From contig JAGYKP010000089.1 in the NCBI GenBank assembly GCA_018401555.1, forward strand, positions 1 to 37,370: 37,370 bases of DNA, written 5' to 3'. Positions within the stretch are counted from its first letter, which is position 1; each line of letters begins with the position of its first letter. Below the pieces are notes generated by a model. It saw nothing but the letters and a program-made list of their open reading frames with translations, ran no database searches and was not told the DNA's origin. Shown in pieces: positions 27,297 through 37,370 of the stretch. This DNA is from Halomonas sp. Lineage in GTDB: Bacteria > Pseudomonadota > Gammaproteobacteria > Pseudomonadales > Halomonadaceae. The position numbers were made by a program, and so were the translations under genes.

Positions 27297-28407
27297 ATGA
27301 AAGCACTGCGCACCTTCACGCTCACCGGCCTGGCCGCCGGCGTGGCCCTGGCCACGCTGAGCACCACCGCCCAGGCCCAGGAAGAGTGGACCATGACCAC
27401 CACCTGGCCGGACAACCTGGACCTGATCCAGATCGATCGCCACTGGGTGGAGCTGGTCAACAAGCTGGCCGGCGACGAACTGACCATCGACTTCCGCGCC
27501 GGCGGCACCCTGATGCCCGGCACCGAGGTGTTCGACGCCACCCAGACCGGCGCGCATCGAGGCCGCCGGCGACTGGCCCGGCTACTGGGCCGGCCTGAGC
27601 CCGGCCTTCTCGCCGCTGGCCACCACCACCAGCCTCTTCAACGGCGTGGACTACCTCAACTGGATCAACCAGTGGGGCGGCTGGGACCTCTATCAGGAGG
27701 TCTACGGCGAGTACGACATGGTCTACCTGCCCTACGGGATCACCAACAACGAGTCCGGCTTCATGGGCGGCACGCCCATCGAGAGCATTGCCGACCTCGA
27801 GGGCAAGCGCCTGCGCCTCTCCGGCCGCGACCAGGGCCGCGTGCTCGAGCAGCTGGGTGGCTCCCAGGTCACCCTGGCCGGCGGCGAGGTCTACCAGGCC
27901 ATCGAGCGCGGCGTGATCGACGCCGGCGAGTTCTCCACTCCGGGGGTCGACTACAAGGCCGGCTTCGGCGAGGTCGCCGACTACTGGTCCACCCCGGGCT
28001 GGCACCAGTCCGCCAGCGTGTTCGGCGTGATGATCAACAAGGACGCCTGGGACGCCCTCTCCGAGGAGACCCAGGAGAAGCTGAAGATCGCCGCCGAGGC
28101 CACCATGACCTGGTCGCTGGCCTGGTCCGAGCGCGGCTCCACCGAGGCCACCGTCAAGTTCAAGGACGAGGGCATGACGATCAACCAGCTGTCCGAGGAG
28201 GACCTGGCCCGCATCCAGGAGGTCACCAACGAGGTGATCCTGCAGGGGGCCTGCGAGGACCCGATGCATGCCAAGGTCTACCACTCCATGGTCAGCTACC
28301 TGGAGCACTACGCCAACTGGCGTGACGTGACCGTGCCCTTCAACATGAGCCGCACCATGGACAACCTGCCGTCCCTGGAGGAGCTCGAGGCCTGCATGAA
28401 CCAGTAA
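27297..28407 (+). CDS. dctP: TRAP transporter solute-binding protein (DctP family), frame-broken
   Basis: This periplasmic binding protein hands an organic anion to the DctQM permease. The signal peptide MKALRTFTLTGLAAGVALAT ends near AQA (about residue 27). It then reads EEWTMTTTWPDNLDLIQIDR; an extra base near 27555 breaks the frame, and it continues IEAAGDWPGYWAGLSPAFSP. IESIADLEGKRLRLSGRDQG contains the conserved Arg that binds the substrate carboxylate, and ERGVIDAGEFSTPG is the family's substrate-loop region. The protein ends LEACMNQ, about 369 residues. The tryptophan-rich WINQWGGWDLYQEVYGEYDM segment is like the branch annotated as mannitol/chloroaromatic transporters, but the ligand is unknown. 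It is first of a three-gene operon. Confidence 0.9.
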
Positions 28408-28500
28408 TCGGGAAAACCGCTGGCCTTCGCCGGGCCCGGCCCTGCCAGGCGCCCCTGGCGCCGCCTTTCGTCTGATTCGCCTGTTTCCGAGAGCCTCACC

Positions 28501-29004
28501 ATGAACGCCATTGCCAGGGCCATCGATGCCCTCAACGAGGGGTTCGGACGCCTGATCGCCCCACTTCTTGCCGTGATCACGCTGATCGTGATCTATGATA
28601 TCGCCGCCCGCTTCTTCATCGGACGCCCCAGCGACTGGGCCTTCGATGTCACCAAGATGCTGTTCGGCGCCCATTTCATGCTGATGGCCGCCTTCGGCCT
28701 GCGCCATCATGCCCACGTCGAGGTCGACGTGCTCAAGCGCCTGCTTTCCCGCCGCAAGCAGGCGGCGCTGGAAATTCTCGGCTACCTGCTCTTCTTCGTG
28801 CCCTTCATCTGGATGCTGCTGACCTTCGGCTGGGCCTTCTTCGAGCGCTCCTTCAGCCGTGGCGAGACCACCTACGGCATGATATCCATCCCGGTCTACC
28901 CGGTGAAGGGCGTGATCGTGGTGGCCGCCGTGCTGCTGCTGCTGCAGGCCATCGCCATCGTCATCCGCGCCTTCGGCGAACTGCGCAAGGAGACCGCCGC
29001 ATGA
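28501..29004 (+). CDS. dctQ: TRAP transporter small permease (DctQ family)
   Basis: This is an intact 167-residue inner-membrane subunit with four hydrophobic helices, the usual DctQ layout. PSDWAFDVTKMLFGAHFMLM is the conserved W-x(3-5)-E/D region, and RHHAHVEVDVLKRLLSRRKQ follows the second helix, as in the family. It partners DctM for Na+-driven import. The start lies 93 bases after dctP, and the stop TGA overlaps the dctM start (ATGA at 29001-29004), so the two permease parts are translationally coupled. Confidence 0.92.
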   Translation: MNAIARAIDALNEGFGRLIAPLLAVITLIVIYDIAARFFIGRPSDWAFDVTKMLFGAHFMLMAAFGLRHHAHVEVDVLKRLLSRRKQAALEILGYLLFFVPFIWMLLTFGWAFFERSFSRGETTYGMISIPVYPVKGVIVVAAVLLLLQAIAIVIRAFGELRKETAA

Positions 29005-30312
29005 GCGCCGAGATGCTCACCCTGTTCATGTTCGGCGGCCTGCTGGTCGGCCTGTTCATGGGCCATCCGCTGGCCTTCGTGCTCGGCGGCGTCGCGGTGC
29101 TCGGTGCCTGGCTCGGCCCCGGCGCCAATACCCTGGGCATCCTGATCAACAACATCTTCGGCAACTCCATGGACAACTATGTCCTGGTGGCCATTCCGCT
29201 GTTCGTGCTGATGGCACGCTTCCTCAATGACTCCGGCGTTACCGAGAAGATGTTCGACACCATGCGCCTGCTGCTGGCCAACCTGCGCGGCGGCCTGGCG
29301 CTCACCGTGGTCATCGTCTCGGTGCTGCTGGCCGCCACCACCGGCATCGTCGGCGCCTCCATCGCGGTGATGGGCATGATCGCCCTGGTGCCGATGCTCA
29401 AGTACTCCTACAACAAGGAGCTGAGCACCGGGGTGATCATGGCCAGCGGCTGCCTGGGCATCCTGATCCCGCCCAGCATCATGCTGATCCTGATGGCCAG
29501 CTACTCGCCGGTCTCGGTGGGCGCGCTGTTCGCCGGCGCCCTGGTGCCGGGGGTGATGCTGGGCACCATGTATGCGCTCTACGTACTGATCATCTGCTTT
29601 ATCAAACCCAGCTATGGCCCGGCCGTGCCGGCCGCGGAGCGCGCCGAGACCTCGACCGGGCAGCTGCTGATCATGCTCGGCAAGTACGTGCTGCCACCCA
29701 TGTCGCTGATCCTCGGCGTGCTGGGCTCGCTGTTCCTGGGCATCGCTACCGCCACAGAGGCCTCGGCCATCGGGGTCTTCATCGCCTTCCTGCTGTTCCT
29801 GATCTTCGGCGACCGCAAGGCGTCGACCTGCTACCGCACCCTGATCGAGGCCAGCAAGACCACCACCATGGTGATGCTGGTGGTGGTGGGGGCCACCGCC
29901 TTCACCGGGGTGTTCTCCATCGGCGGCGGCATGGACGTCATCCACAACGTGGTGATGGCGATGCCGGGCGGCACCACCGGGGCGCTGATCCTGATGCTGT
30001 TCCTGGTCTTCATCCTGGGCATGTTCCTGGACTGGACCGGCATCGTGCTGCTCAGCTTCCCGATCATGCTGCCCATCGTCGACACCATGGGCGTGGATAT
30101 GCTGTGGTTCGTGGTGATGGTCGCCGTGGTACTGCAGACCTCCTTCCTGACACCCACCGTTTGGCTATGCGCTCTTCTACCTCAAGGGGGTGGCGCCGCC
30201 CGGGGTGGAGATCGTCGACCTCTACCGCGCGGTCATTCCCTTCGTTGCGCTGATCGTGCTGGCCTGCGTGCTGATGGCCTTCTTCCCGGTGCTTGATCAC
30301 CGGCCTGCCTAG
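29001..30312 (+). CDS. dctM: TRAP transporter large permease (DctM family), frame-broken at 3' end
   Basis: This is the transport subunit, about 436 residues and 11-13 hydrophobic helices. LVGLFMGHPLAFVLGGVAVL starts it; ATTGIVGASIAVMGMIALVP, ASGCLGILIPPSIMLILMAS (Na+-site-type GxLIPPS) and FLDWTGIVLLSFPIMLPIVD are DctM signatures. One extra C near 30158 breaks the last 50 residues; corrected it reads FLTPPFGYALFYLKGVAP and ends VLDHRPA with TAG at 30310-30312. A strong terminator follows. No catabolic gene is adjacent to hint at the substrate. Confidence 0.92.
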
Positions 30313-30356
30313 CGATGCTGGTGGGCTACTGACACATCAGCGGTTAGGCCTGCGCT

Positions 30357-30386
30357 GACGCCCGCCGTCATTTGACGGCGGGCGTC
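30357..30386 (+). terminator. Terminator of the dctPQM operon
   Basis: GACGCCCGCCGTC (30357-30369) pairs perfectly with GACGGCGGGCGTC (30374-30386) around ATTT; GTCTCTTG follows. The remaining gap to the iron permease gene (30387-30473) shows nothing certain. Confidence 0.8.
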
Positions 30387-30473
30387 GTCTCTTGACACCG
30401 GTCAGCCGAAGTCGGCTGCAGCCGATCTGGACGCAAGCTGATACCATTTGCAGCCGCTCAATGTCTCGCATTG

Positions 30474-32213
30474 ATGAGCCATGCCGCGCCTCGCAAGGAG
30501 ACCTCGCTTGTCTCGACGCCTGCCAGCCGGTCACCGTCCGCCCTATCGTCGCCGGTTCTGATTCCGCATCACGCTGTCACTAAGCCCTGGTCAATCGCCC
30601 TGCTGCTCGGGGTAGCCCTGATCGTGGCGATGCCGGTGCTGGTCGGTACTGGCGCACATCCTGATGCCCACCGAAGGCGTCTGGCAGCACCTGGCCAGCA
30701 CGGTGCTGCCCACGCTATCTCGCGCAATACGCTCTGGTCCTGGTGCTATGGGTGGGCTTAGGCACCCTGGTGATCGGCACCGGCACCGCCTGGCTGGTGG
30801 TGATGTGCCGTTTTCCGGGACGCCGACTGTTCGAGTGGGCGCTGCTGCTGCCGCTGGCCGTGCCCACCTACGTGATCGCCTACGCCTACACCGACTTCCT
30901 GCAGTTTTCCGGCCCGCTGCAGGGGTGGCTGCGCGACCTGTTCGGCTGGAGCTTCGGTGACTACTGGTTCCCCGAGGTGCGCTCACTGGGCGGCGCGGCG
31001 ACGCTGATCACCCTGGTGCTCTACCCCTACGTCTACATGCTCGCACGCGCCTCCTTCATGGAGCAGTCGGTGTGCATGCTGGACGTGGGTCGCACCCTGG
31101 GACGCGGCCCCTGGCAGCTGTTTCACAGCGTGGCGATCCCGCTGTCGCGCCCCGCCCTGGTGGGTGGCGTATCGCTGGCGCTGATGGAGACCCTGAACGA
31201 GTTCGGCGCGGTGCAGTACTTCGGCGTGGATACCTTCACCACCGGCATCTACCGCACCTGGTTCGGCCTCGGCGAGCAGGTCGCCGCCGCCCAGCTGGCC
31301 GCCTGCCTGCTGGCCTTCGTGATCGCCCTGGTGCTGCTGGAGCGCTGGTCGCGGGGCAAGCGCCGCTACTTCCACACCTCCAGTCGCTACCAGCAGCTGC
31401 CGGAGTTCCAGCTCGGCGGCTGGGCCTCGGCGGGCGCCTTCCTGGCCTGCCTGCTGCCGATCCTGGGTGGCTTCCTGATTCCCAGCGGTATCCTCGCCGA
31501 GCTGGCCATCGAGCAGGGCGACGCGCTGTTCGGTTCGAGCTTCATCGGCTATGCCCGCAACAGCCTGGTGCTGGCCAGCATCGCCGCGCTGATCGCGGTG
31601 ACCCTGGCGGTGGTGCTGAGCTACGGGGTACGCCTCAACGATACCCGGCTGACCCGCACCGCCACGCGCATCTCGGCCATGGGCTATGCGATCCCGGGTT
31701 CGGTGGTCGCGGTCGGCATCCTGATTCCCTTCGCCTGGCTGGACAACACCATCAACACCTGGCTTGCTGGCGCGCGGTGGCGAGGTGATCGGGCTGATCT
31801 TCAGCGGTTCGGCGTTCATCCTGATCTACGCCTATGTGGTGCGCTTCCTGGCGGTGTCCTTCAACGCCGTGGAGGCCAGCCTGGGCAAGGTGACCCCGAG
31901 CATGGACGCCGCCTCACGCACCCTGGGCCAGACCGCCACCGGCACCCTCAAGCGGGTGCACACACCGATCATGCGCGGCAGCCTGCTGGCGGCCTGCATC
32001 CTGGTCTTCGTGGATGTGATGAAGGAGCTGCCGGCGACCATCATCCTGCGCCCCTTCAACTTCGATACCCTGGCGGTGCGGGCTCACAGCCTGGCGGCCG
32101 ACGAGCGGCTCGCCGAGGCCTCGACGGCCTCACTGGCCATCGTGGTCGTAGGCATAGTGCCGGTGATCCTGCTCAGCCTGGCCATGCGCCGCTCGCGCCC
32201 CGGCGGGGAGTGA
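30474..32213 (+). CDS. fbpB: Fe(3+) ABC transporter permease (FbpB/SfuB type), frame-broken
   Basis: This is a double-length inner-membrane permease (about 555-575 residues, 12 helices) of the ferric-iron importer family. Each half carries an ABC-interacting EAA loop: DVGRTLGRGPWQLFHSVAIP with LSRPALVGG in the first, and DAASRTLGQTATGTLKRVHT with PIMRGSL in the second. ETLNEFGAVQYFGVDTFTTG and DVMKELPATIILRPFNFDTL are hallmark blocks. Breaks near 30645 and 30745 affect the N-terminus, and an extra T near 31765 the second half. The ATG at 30474 is the best start in the opening frame; a TTG at 30509 with AAGGAG upstream is an alternative. Its 3' end runs into the convergent ATPase gene. Confidence 0.88.
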
Positions 32214-33300
32214 GGGGAAGACGAATACCTGGGAGGGGTCGAGTCGCAGGGTCACGGGCTGGCCCTCGGCGGGCAGGAAGACCCCCGGCACGCGGGCATG
32301 GACGTGCGCTTCCTCGCCATCGGGAGCATGGGCACAGATATGCAGCAGGCTGCTGCGTCCCAGCAGCTTGGCCATGACGATATGGCTGTGGCTGCGTGTC
32401 CCGCCGGCGCATCCAGCGCCGCGACCTGCAGCGCCTCGGGCCTCACCAGCACCCGCGCGGTGCTGCCCTCGGCCAGCCAGCCGGCATCCACGGGCCCACC
32501 GGGGTCAGCACCTGGCCGTCGCGAACCTCGCCGGAGAGCTCGTTCACCTCACCGAAGAAGGTCACCACGAAGGGATCGCTGGGGTTGCAGTAGAGCTCCC
32601 GCGGCGTGCCCACCTGGACGATATGGCCGTCGCGCATCAGCGCGATACGGTCGGCCATGAACATCGCCTCCTCCGGGTCGTGGGTCACCAGCAGGGTGGC
32701 GGCTCCGACCTTCTTGAGCACGTGCAGGGTGTCATCACGGATCTGGTCGCGCAGTCGCGCATCGAGGCTGGAGAAGGGCTCGTCGAGCAGCATCAGATGC
32801 GGCTCGGGTGCCAGGGCGCGGGCCAGGGCCACGCGCTGCTGCTGGCCACCGGAGAGCATATGCGGATAGCTCTCGGCGTGGGCCGCCATGCCCAGCTGCT
32901 CGAGCAGCGTCAGGGCGCGGTGACGGCGCTCCCCTGCCGGCAGGTGCTTGAGCCCGAAGGTGACGTTCTCGAGCACGGAGAGGTGCGGGAAGAGCGCGGA
33001 GTCCTGGAAGGCCAGGCCGACACTGCGTTTCTCGGGGGGCAGATGACGGCCACCGGAGCGCGCCACTTCCTTGCCTTCCAGGGTCACACGGCCCTGCTGC
33101 AGTTTCTCGAGGCCGGCGGCGATGCGCAGCAGGGTGGTCTTGCCGCAGCCCGAGGGGCCCAGCAGGCAGACCACCTCGCCGGGCAGCACTTCGAGATCGA
33201 TGCCCTTCACCACCTCGTGCCTGCCGAAGGCATGGTGGATACCCTGCATCGATAGCGCCGGAGCGGCGGAGGTGTGCGGTTGTTGCAGATTCTGGTTCAT
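32130..33300 (-). CDS. fbpC: Fe(3+) ABC transporter ATP-binding protein (FbpC type), frame-broken
   Basis: This is the ATPase of the iron importer. From 33300: MNQNLQQPHTSAAPALSMQG, then Walker A GPSGCGKTTLLRI, Q-loop AFQDSALFPH, signature LSGGQQQRVALARAL, Walker B LMLLDEPFSSLD and H-loop LLVTHDPEEAMFMAD, all intact. The C-terminal regulatory OB-type domain begins NPSDPFVVTFFGEVNELSGE. Breaks near 32490 and 32380 interrupt it before ICAHAPDGEEAHVHARVPGV and LRLDPSQVFVFP. The last readable frame runs to 32130, which would overlap the permease gene by 84 bases; the real stop may be nearer 32215. It is unusual in being on the strand opposite to both partner genes. Confidence 0.87.
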
Positions 33301-33463
33301 GGGGCCCTCGACGTCGTGTCGGTGGAGTTGCCCTCATCATAACCGATCGTGAGCGCTAATGCGTTTGAAAGCGACTCGCATTCAGGCATTACCTGCTTCA
33401 GCGCAAGGAATCTTCCCCCGACCACTTGACGTCGCCGATGCGCGGGGCTTCAATAGGCGTGTC

Positions 33464-33482
33464 AATAATGCAACGTATTATC
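33464..33482. promoter_or_regulatory. Fur-box-like site before fbpA
   Basis: AATAATGCAACGTATTATC matches the classic 19-base Fur consensus at both arms (6 of 7 in AATAATG and 6 of 7 in TATTATC) and poorly in the middle, about 13 of 19 overall. It sits about 38 bases before the fbpA start and follows a plausible promoter (TTGACG at 33426-33431, TTCAAT at 33449-33454). A second inverted pair, AATGCG (33358-33363) and CGCATT (33377-33382), lies nearer fbpC, whose minus-strand -10 may be TATGAT near 33335-33342. Confidence 0.55.
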
Positions 33483-33519
33483 ATTCAACTCATCCATTCC
33501 ACCAGGAACAACAGAGGTC

Positions 33520-34557
33520 ATGATGATCAAGCACGCTCGTCTTGCCGCCCCCATCGCCGTCGCGCTGGCCGGCTCCGCCTTCGCCAGCGTCGCATCCGCC
33601 GACGAGTTGAACATCTACTCGGCGCGCCACTACGACTCCGACGAGGCGCTCTATCAGGCCTTCACCGAGGAGACCGGCATCGAGGTCAACCTGCTGGAAG
33701 GTGATTCGGATCAGCTGATCGAGCGCATCACCCGCGAGGGCGTGGCCAGCCCCGCCGACGTGATGATCACCGTGGACGCCGGCCGCCTGTGGCGTGCCGA
33801 GCAGGAGGAGATCTTCCAGAGCGTTGATTCCGAGGTGCTGAACGAGCGCCTGCCGGAGGCCATGCGCCATCCCGAGGGGCTGTGGTTCGGCTTCAGCCAG
33901 CGTGCCCGCGCCATCTTCTATGACCGCGAGAGCTTCGACCCCAGCCAGATCGGCAGCTACGAAAGGAGCTCGCCGACCCGAAGTTCGAGGGCGAGGTGTG
34001 CATTCGCTCGTCGAACAATATCTACAACCAGTCGCTGCTCGCCTCGCTGGTCGAGCATCACGGCGCCGAGGGTGCCGAGGAGTGGGCCCAGGGCGTGGTA
34101 GCCAACATGGCCCGCGACCCTGCAGGTGGCGACACCGATCAGATCAAGGGCGTGGCCACCCGGCGGGGTGCGACTCCGGCGGTGGCCCAGCCACTACTAC
34201 TATGTGCGCCTGCTGCACTCCGACGACGAGGCGGATCGCGAGGTCGCCCGCCGGGTCGGCGTGATCTTCCCCAACCAGGACGGCCGCGGCACCCATATCA
34301 ACGTCGGCGGCGCCGGTGTGGTCGAGGGCGCTCCCAACCGCGAGAACGCGGTGCGCTTCCTGGAGTTCCTGGCCTCCGACACCGCCCAGGAGATCTTCGC
34401 CAACGGCAACTACGAGTTCCCGGTGGTCGCGGACGTGAAGAAGAACCCGGTGCTCGAGTCCTGGGGCAACTTCAAGATGGACAGCCTCAACATCAGCAAG
34501 CTGGGCGAGAACAACCCCGAGGCGATCCGGATCTTCGATCGAGTCGGCTGGCGCTAA
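33520..34557 (+). CDS. fbpA: Fe(3+) ABC transporter substrate-binding protein (FbpA/FutA type), frame-broken
   Basis: This is a periplasmic ferric-ion-binding protein of about 340 residues. The signal peptide MMIKHARLAAPIAVALAGSA ends near ASVASA; the mature start DELNIYSARHYDSDEALYQA is the family signature, with Tyr and His in iron range. Breaks near 33965 and 34165-34190 interrupt LADPKFEGEVCIRSSNNIYN (after the first) and the HYYYVRLLHS segment (after the second). The adjacent tyrosines in HYYY are the paired iron ligands. DGRGTHINVGGAGVVEGAPN and IFANGNYEFPVVADVKKNPV complete the fold. It is transcribed divergently from fbpC under a Fur-like site, and has its own terminator. Confidence 0.9.
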
Positions 34558-34582
34558 GCCTTACGGCCCTCGCTTCAACCAG

Positions 34583-34614
34583 AAACGCCACCGCAGCCGC
34601 GGTGGCGTTTTTTT
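34583..34614 (+). terminator. Rho-independent terminator of fbpA
   Basis: AAACGCCACCGC (34583-34594) pairs with GCGGTGGCGTTT (34599-34610) around AGCC, followed by more T to a run of seven. It lies in the 62-base gap to the convergent polA stop and can act on polA transcripts too, though with a shorter T-run. Confidence 0.9.
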
Positions 34615-34619
34615 GATGG

Positions 34620-37370
34620 TCAGTGCGCCTCGTCCCAATTGGCCCCACTCTCGGCCTCGACGATCAGCGGCACGCTGAGCTCGGCGGCGGCCTGCATGCG
34701 CGCCTTCACCTGCTCGATGAAGGCCTCGACCTGGGCCTCGGCTACCTCGAACACCAGCTCGTCGTGGACCTGCATCACCATCCAGGCGTCCATCTCGCCC
34801 TCCTCGAGCCAGGCGGCCACCTCGATCATGGCGCGCTTGATGATGTCCGCCGCGGTGCCCTGCATGGGGGCGTTGATGGCGGTGCGCTCGGCGCCCTGGC
34901 GGCGGGCGCGGTTCTGGGAGCGGATCTCCGGCAGGTAGAGGCGCCGACCGAACACCGTCTCGACGAAGCCATCCTCGGCGGCCTGGGCGCGGATGCGCTC
35001 CATGTAGCGGGCCACCCCGGGGTAGCGGTCGAAGTAGCGCTCGATCCAGGTCTGCGCCTGCGTTACGCTCGACTGCGCGAGCTGCCGCGACAGTCCCCAG
35101 GCGCTCATGCCGTAGATCAGCCCGAAGTTGATCGCCTTGGCGCTGCGCCGCTGGTCGCCCGAGACCTTGTCGAGCGCCACCCCGAACACCTCCGCCGCGG
35201 TGGCGGCGTGGATGTCACGACCCTCGGCGAAGGCCTCGAGCAGCCCCTTGTCCTCGGAGAGGTGGGCCATGATGCGCAGCTCGATCTGGGAGTAGTCGGC
35301 GGCGACGATCCGGTAACCCGGCCGGGCGATAAAGGCCTGGCGGATCTTGCGCCCTCTTCCGTGCGGATCGGGATGTTCTGCAGGTTGGGATCACTGGAGG
35401 AGAGTCGCCCGGTAGCGGTGACCGCCTGGTGGTAGCTGGTGTGCAGCCTGACCGGTCGCTGGATTGACCAGGCCGCGGCAGCTTGTCGGTGTAGGTGGAC
35501 TTCAGCTTGCTGAGTCCACGGTATTCCAGCAGCACCTTGGGCAGCGGGATAGTCCAGCGCCAGTTCCGCCAGCACTTCCTCGGCGGTGGAGGGCGCGCCT
35601 TTGGGGGTCTTGCGCAGCACCGGGAGCTCCAACTGGTCGAAGAGAATTTCTCCGAGCTGTTTGGGAGAGCCGAGATTGAACGTCGCGCCGGCAAGCGCGT
35701 GGGCCGCGGCCTCCAGCTCGCAGTGCGATACGCCGCCGAGCTCTCTGCTCTGCTGCCGTGCAGTTCTGTGCGAGAGTCGATTGCGACGCCGGTGCGCTCC
35801 ATCGCGCGACAGCACCGGCACCAGCGGCATCTCGATCGCCTCGATGCAGCCGCGAGCAGCGGCCCGTCGTGCCTGCAGGCGGGGCCACAGGGTCTGGTGC
35901 AGGCGCAGGGTGACATCGGCGTCCTCGGCGGCGTAGGGGCCGGCCTGCTCCAGCGCGATCTGGTTGAAGGTCAGCTGTTTGGCGCCCTTGCCGGCAATGT
36001 CCTCGAACTGGATGGTCCTGTGCCCCAGATACTTGAGCGCCAGGCTGTCCATGTCGTGGCGGGTGGCGGTGGAGTCGAGCACGTAGGATTCGAGCATGGT
36101 GTCCTGGAGCAGCCCGGCCACCCGGATGCCGTAACCGGCCAGCACCGAGATATCGTACTTGAGGTTCTGGCCGATCTTGGTCCTGCTGCCATCTTCCAGC
36201 AGCGGCTTGAGCGCGGCGAGCACCGGCAGTCGCGGTCGAGCTGCTCGGGGGCGTCCAGGTAGTCGTGGGCCAGCGGGATATAGGCCGCCTTGCCCCGCTT
36301 CCAGCGCCAGCCCGACACCGACGATCTGCGCCTCCATGTAGTTCAGGCTGGTGGTCTCCAGGTCGAAGCAGAAGGCCGTACTCGCACTTCGAGCCAGTCT
36401 CGAGCCAGGCGTCGCAGATCCGGCCTGCGCCAGGATGACATGGTCCTCGCGGCCGGGAACGACGCTCCGAGCCGGCCGCCCCCTCGATCCTCGGCCGGCA
36501 CCTCGGGGTGCCGCCCGCCGCATCGCTATGCGACGCCTCGTCCGCCCAGCAGCAGCTCAGGCAGGCCCGAACTCAGCCGAGATAGAGCTCGAGCAGCGCC
36601 TCGCGATCCGGATGGGCGATATCCAGGTCGTCGAGTCCCACCGGCAGCTCGCAATCGGTCTTGATGGTGGCCAGCTGGTAGGAGTAGGAGCTCGGCAGCG
36701 CCCCTCGAGCTTCTTCGGCAGGGTCTTGGCACCGCGGAAGCCCAGTTCCTTGACCTTCTCGAGGTCGGCGTGAGACCGCTCGTCGAGCCCGCCGCCCATG
36801 CCCTGCAGCAGGCCGAGTGCCGTCTTCTCCCCCACGCCGGGCACCCCGGGGATGTTGTCCACCTTGTCGCCCATCAGCGCCAGGAAATCGATGATCTAGG
36901 CTCCGGGGACACGCCCGAACTTCTCCTTCACCCCCGCACGTCGAGAGGTCTCGTCCGTCATGGTGTTGACCAGGGTGCAGTATGGGCGTCGACCAGCTGA
37001 GCCATGTCCTTTGTCGCCGGTGGAGATCACCGCACTCGCGGCCGCTCGCGGTGGCGCCGGCGGGCCAGGGTGCCGATCGACGTCGTCGGCCTCGACCCCC
37101 TGGCATGCACAGCAGCGGCAGCCCCAGCGCCCTCACGCAGTCGTGCAGTGGCTCACCTGGTCGCGCAGCTCATCCGGCATCGGCGGGCGATGGGCCTTGT
37201 ACTCCGCGAACAGCTGTCGCGGAAGGTCTTGCCCGGGGCATCGAAGACCACCGCCATGGGGCTCTGTCCGGGTAGTCCTTGGATCAACCGCTTGAGCATG
37301 CTGGAGCATCGCCCTTGATCGCCCCGGTTGGCAGGCCCTCGGAGGAGGGTCGGTCGGCGGCAGGGCGTGG
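34620..37370 (-). CDS. polA: DNA polymerase I (partial at window edge, heavily frame-broken)
   Basis: PolA fills gaps and removes RNA primers. All three domains are visible. Near 37300-37200 is the 5'-nuclease start (about residue 17 on: [31 protein letters not shown] when frames are joined), then [20 protein letters not shown]. The 3'-5' exonuclease domain has [20 protein letters not shown] (catalytic DxE). The polymerase domain has [20 protein letters not shown], motif A around [19 protein letters not shown], motif [21 protein letters not shown] and motif [13 protein letters not shown]; it ends SGANWDEAH. The first few residues lie outside the window. At least ten frame breaks occur, densest beyond 35400, yet every motif survives. 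Confidence 0.93.

Noticed and set aside
27457..28716. Long minus-strand frame across dctP and dctQ
   Set aside because: It is a shadow of two clear TRAP genes; it has no start context or family resemblance.
34620..37370. True pseudogenisation of polA, or replacement by several small nuclease or polymerase genes
   Set aside because: All catalytic motifs are present in order at normal spacing and length; only indels separate them.

Overview
The window is high-GC (roughly two-thirds G+C) gammaproteobacterial chromosome, most likely from Halomonas or a close relative in the Halomonadaceae. Pointers are the FabY-type ketosynthase beside coaD and a YfhL ferredoxin, a TRAP transporter, very acidic small lipoproteins, and overall gene content. 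These are impressions from family knowledge; no database was searched. It is ordinary housekeeping and transport chromosome: I see no prophage, IS transposase, CRISPR array, rRNA, defence island or secondary-metabolite cluster.

Layout. 1-60: a probable tRNA 3' end and its terminator. 177-5757: cnoX, a convergent PatB-type C-S lyase, a duplicated-fold membrane protein, a 4HBT thioesterase overlapping ybaK, and a small unknown/DUF501 pair. 5875-11648: a LOG protein, a DEDDh exonuclease, a Sel1-repeat protein, an aldo/keto reductase, yaaA, an isochorismatase-fold hydrolase, a Tim44-domain protein and a small lipoprotein. 11879-15839: fabY-coaD-yfhL, which joins fatty-acid initiation, CoA synthesis and an Fe-S carrier, then a small exported protein and an outer-membrane barrel. 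15947-22942: a MATE exporter, AtoE, a YciA-type thioesterase, an I78 inhibitor lipoprotein, entericidin, a TSUP exporter, a HIT protein, two overlapping lipoproteins and dps. 23017-26927: pepD and tmcA. 27297-30312: a dctPQM TRAP operon. 30474-34557: a ferric-iron ABC importer split over three transcription units. 34620 to the end: polA, reading in from beyond the right edge.

The dominant oddity is technical. About half of the genes, including essential ones (polA, fabY), are broken by one or more small indels while protein similarity continues in another frame on both sides. I read this as uncorrected sequencing or assembly error, so I annotate whole genes across the frame breaks. Affected entries say 'frame-broken'; the break positions are estimates, usually good to within about 20 bases.

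The most interesting non-coding signals are a MITE-like repeat present in a compact (80 bp) and an expanded (170 bp) form, a perfect 16-bp palindrome between tmcA and the TRAP operon, a Fur-box-like site before the iron-binding-protein gene, and a second short dispersed repeat built on an AAGCTGGAAG core. No clear undescribed multi-gene system is visible; the nearest candidates are small unknown-function pairs.
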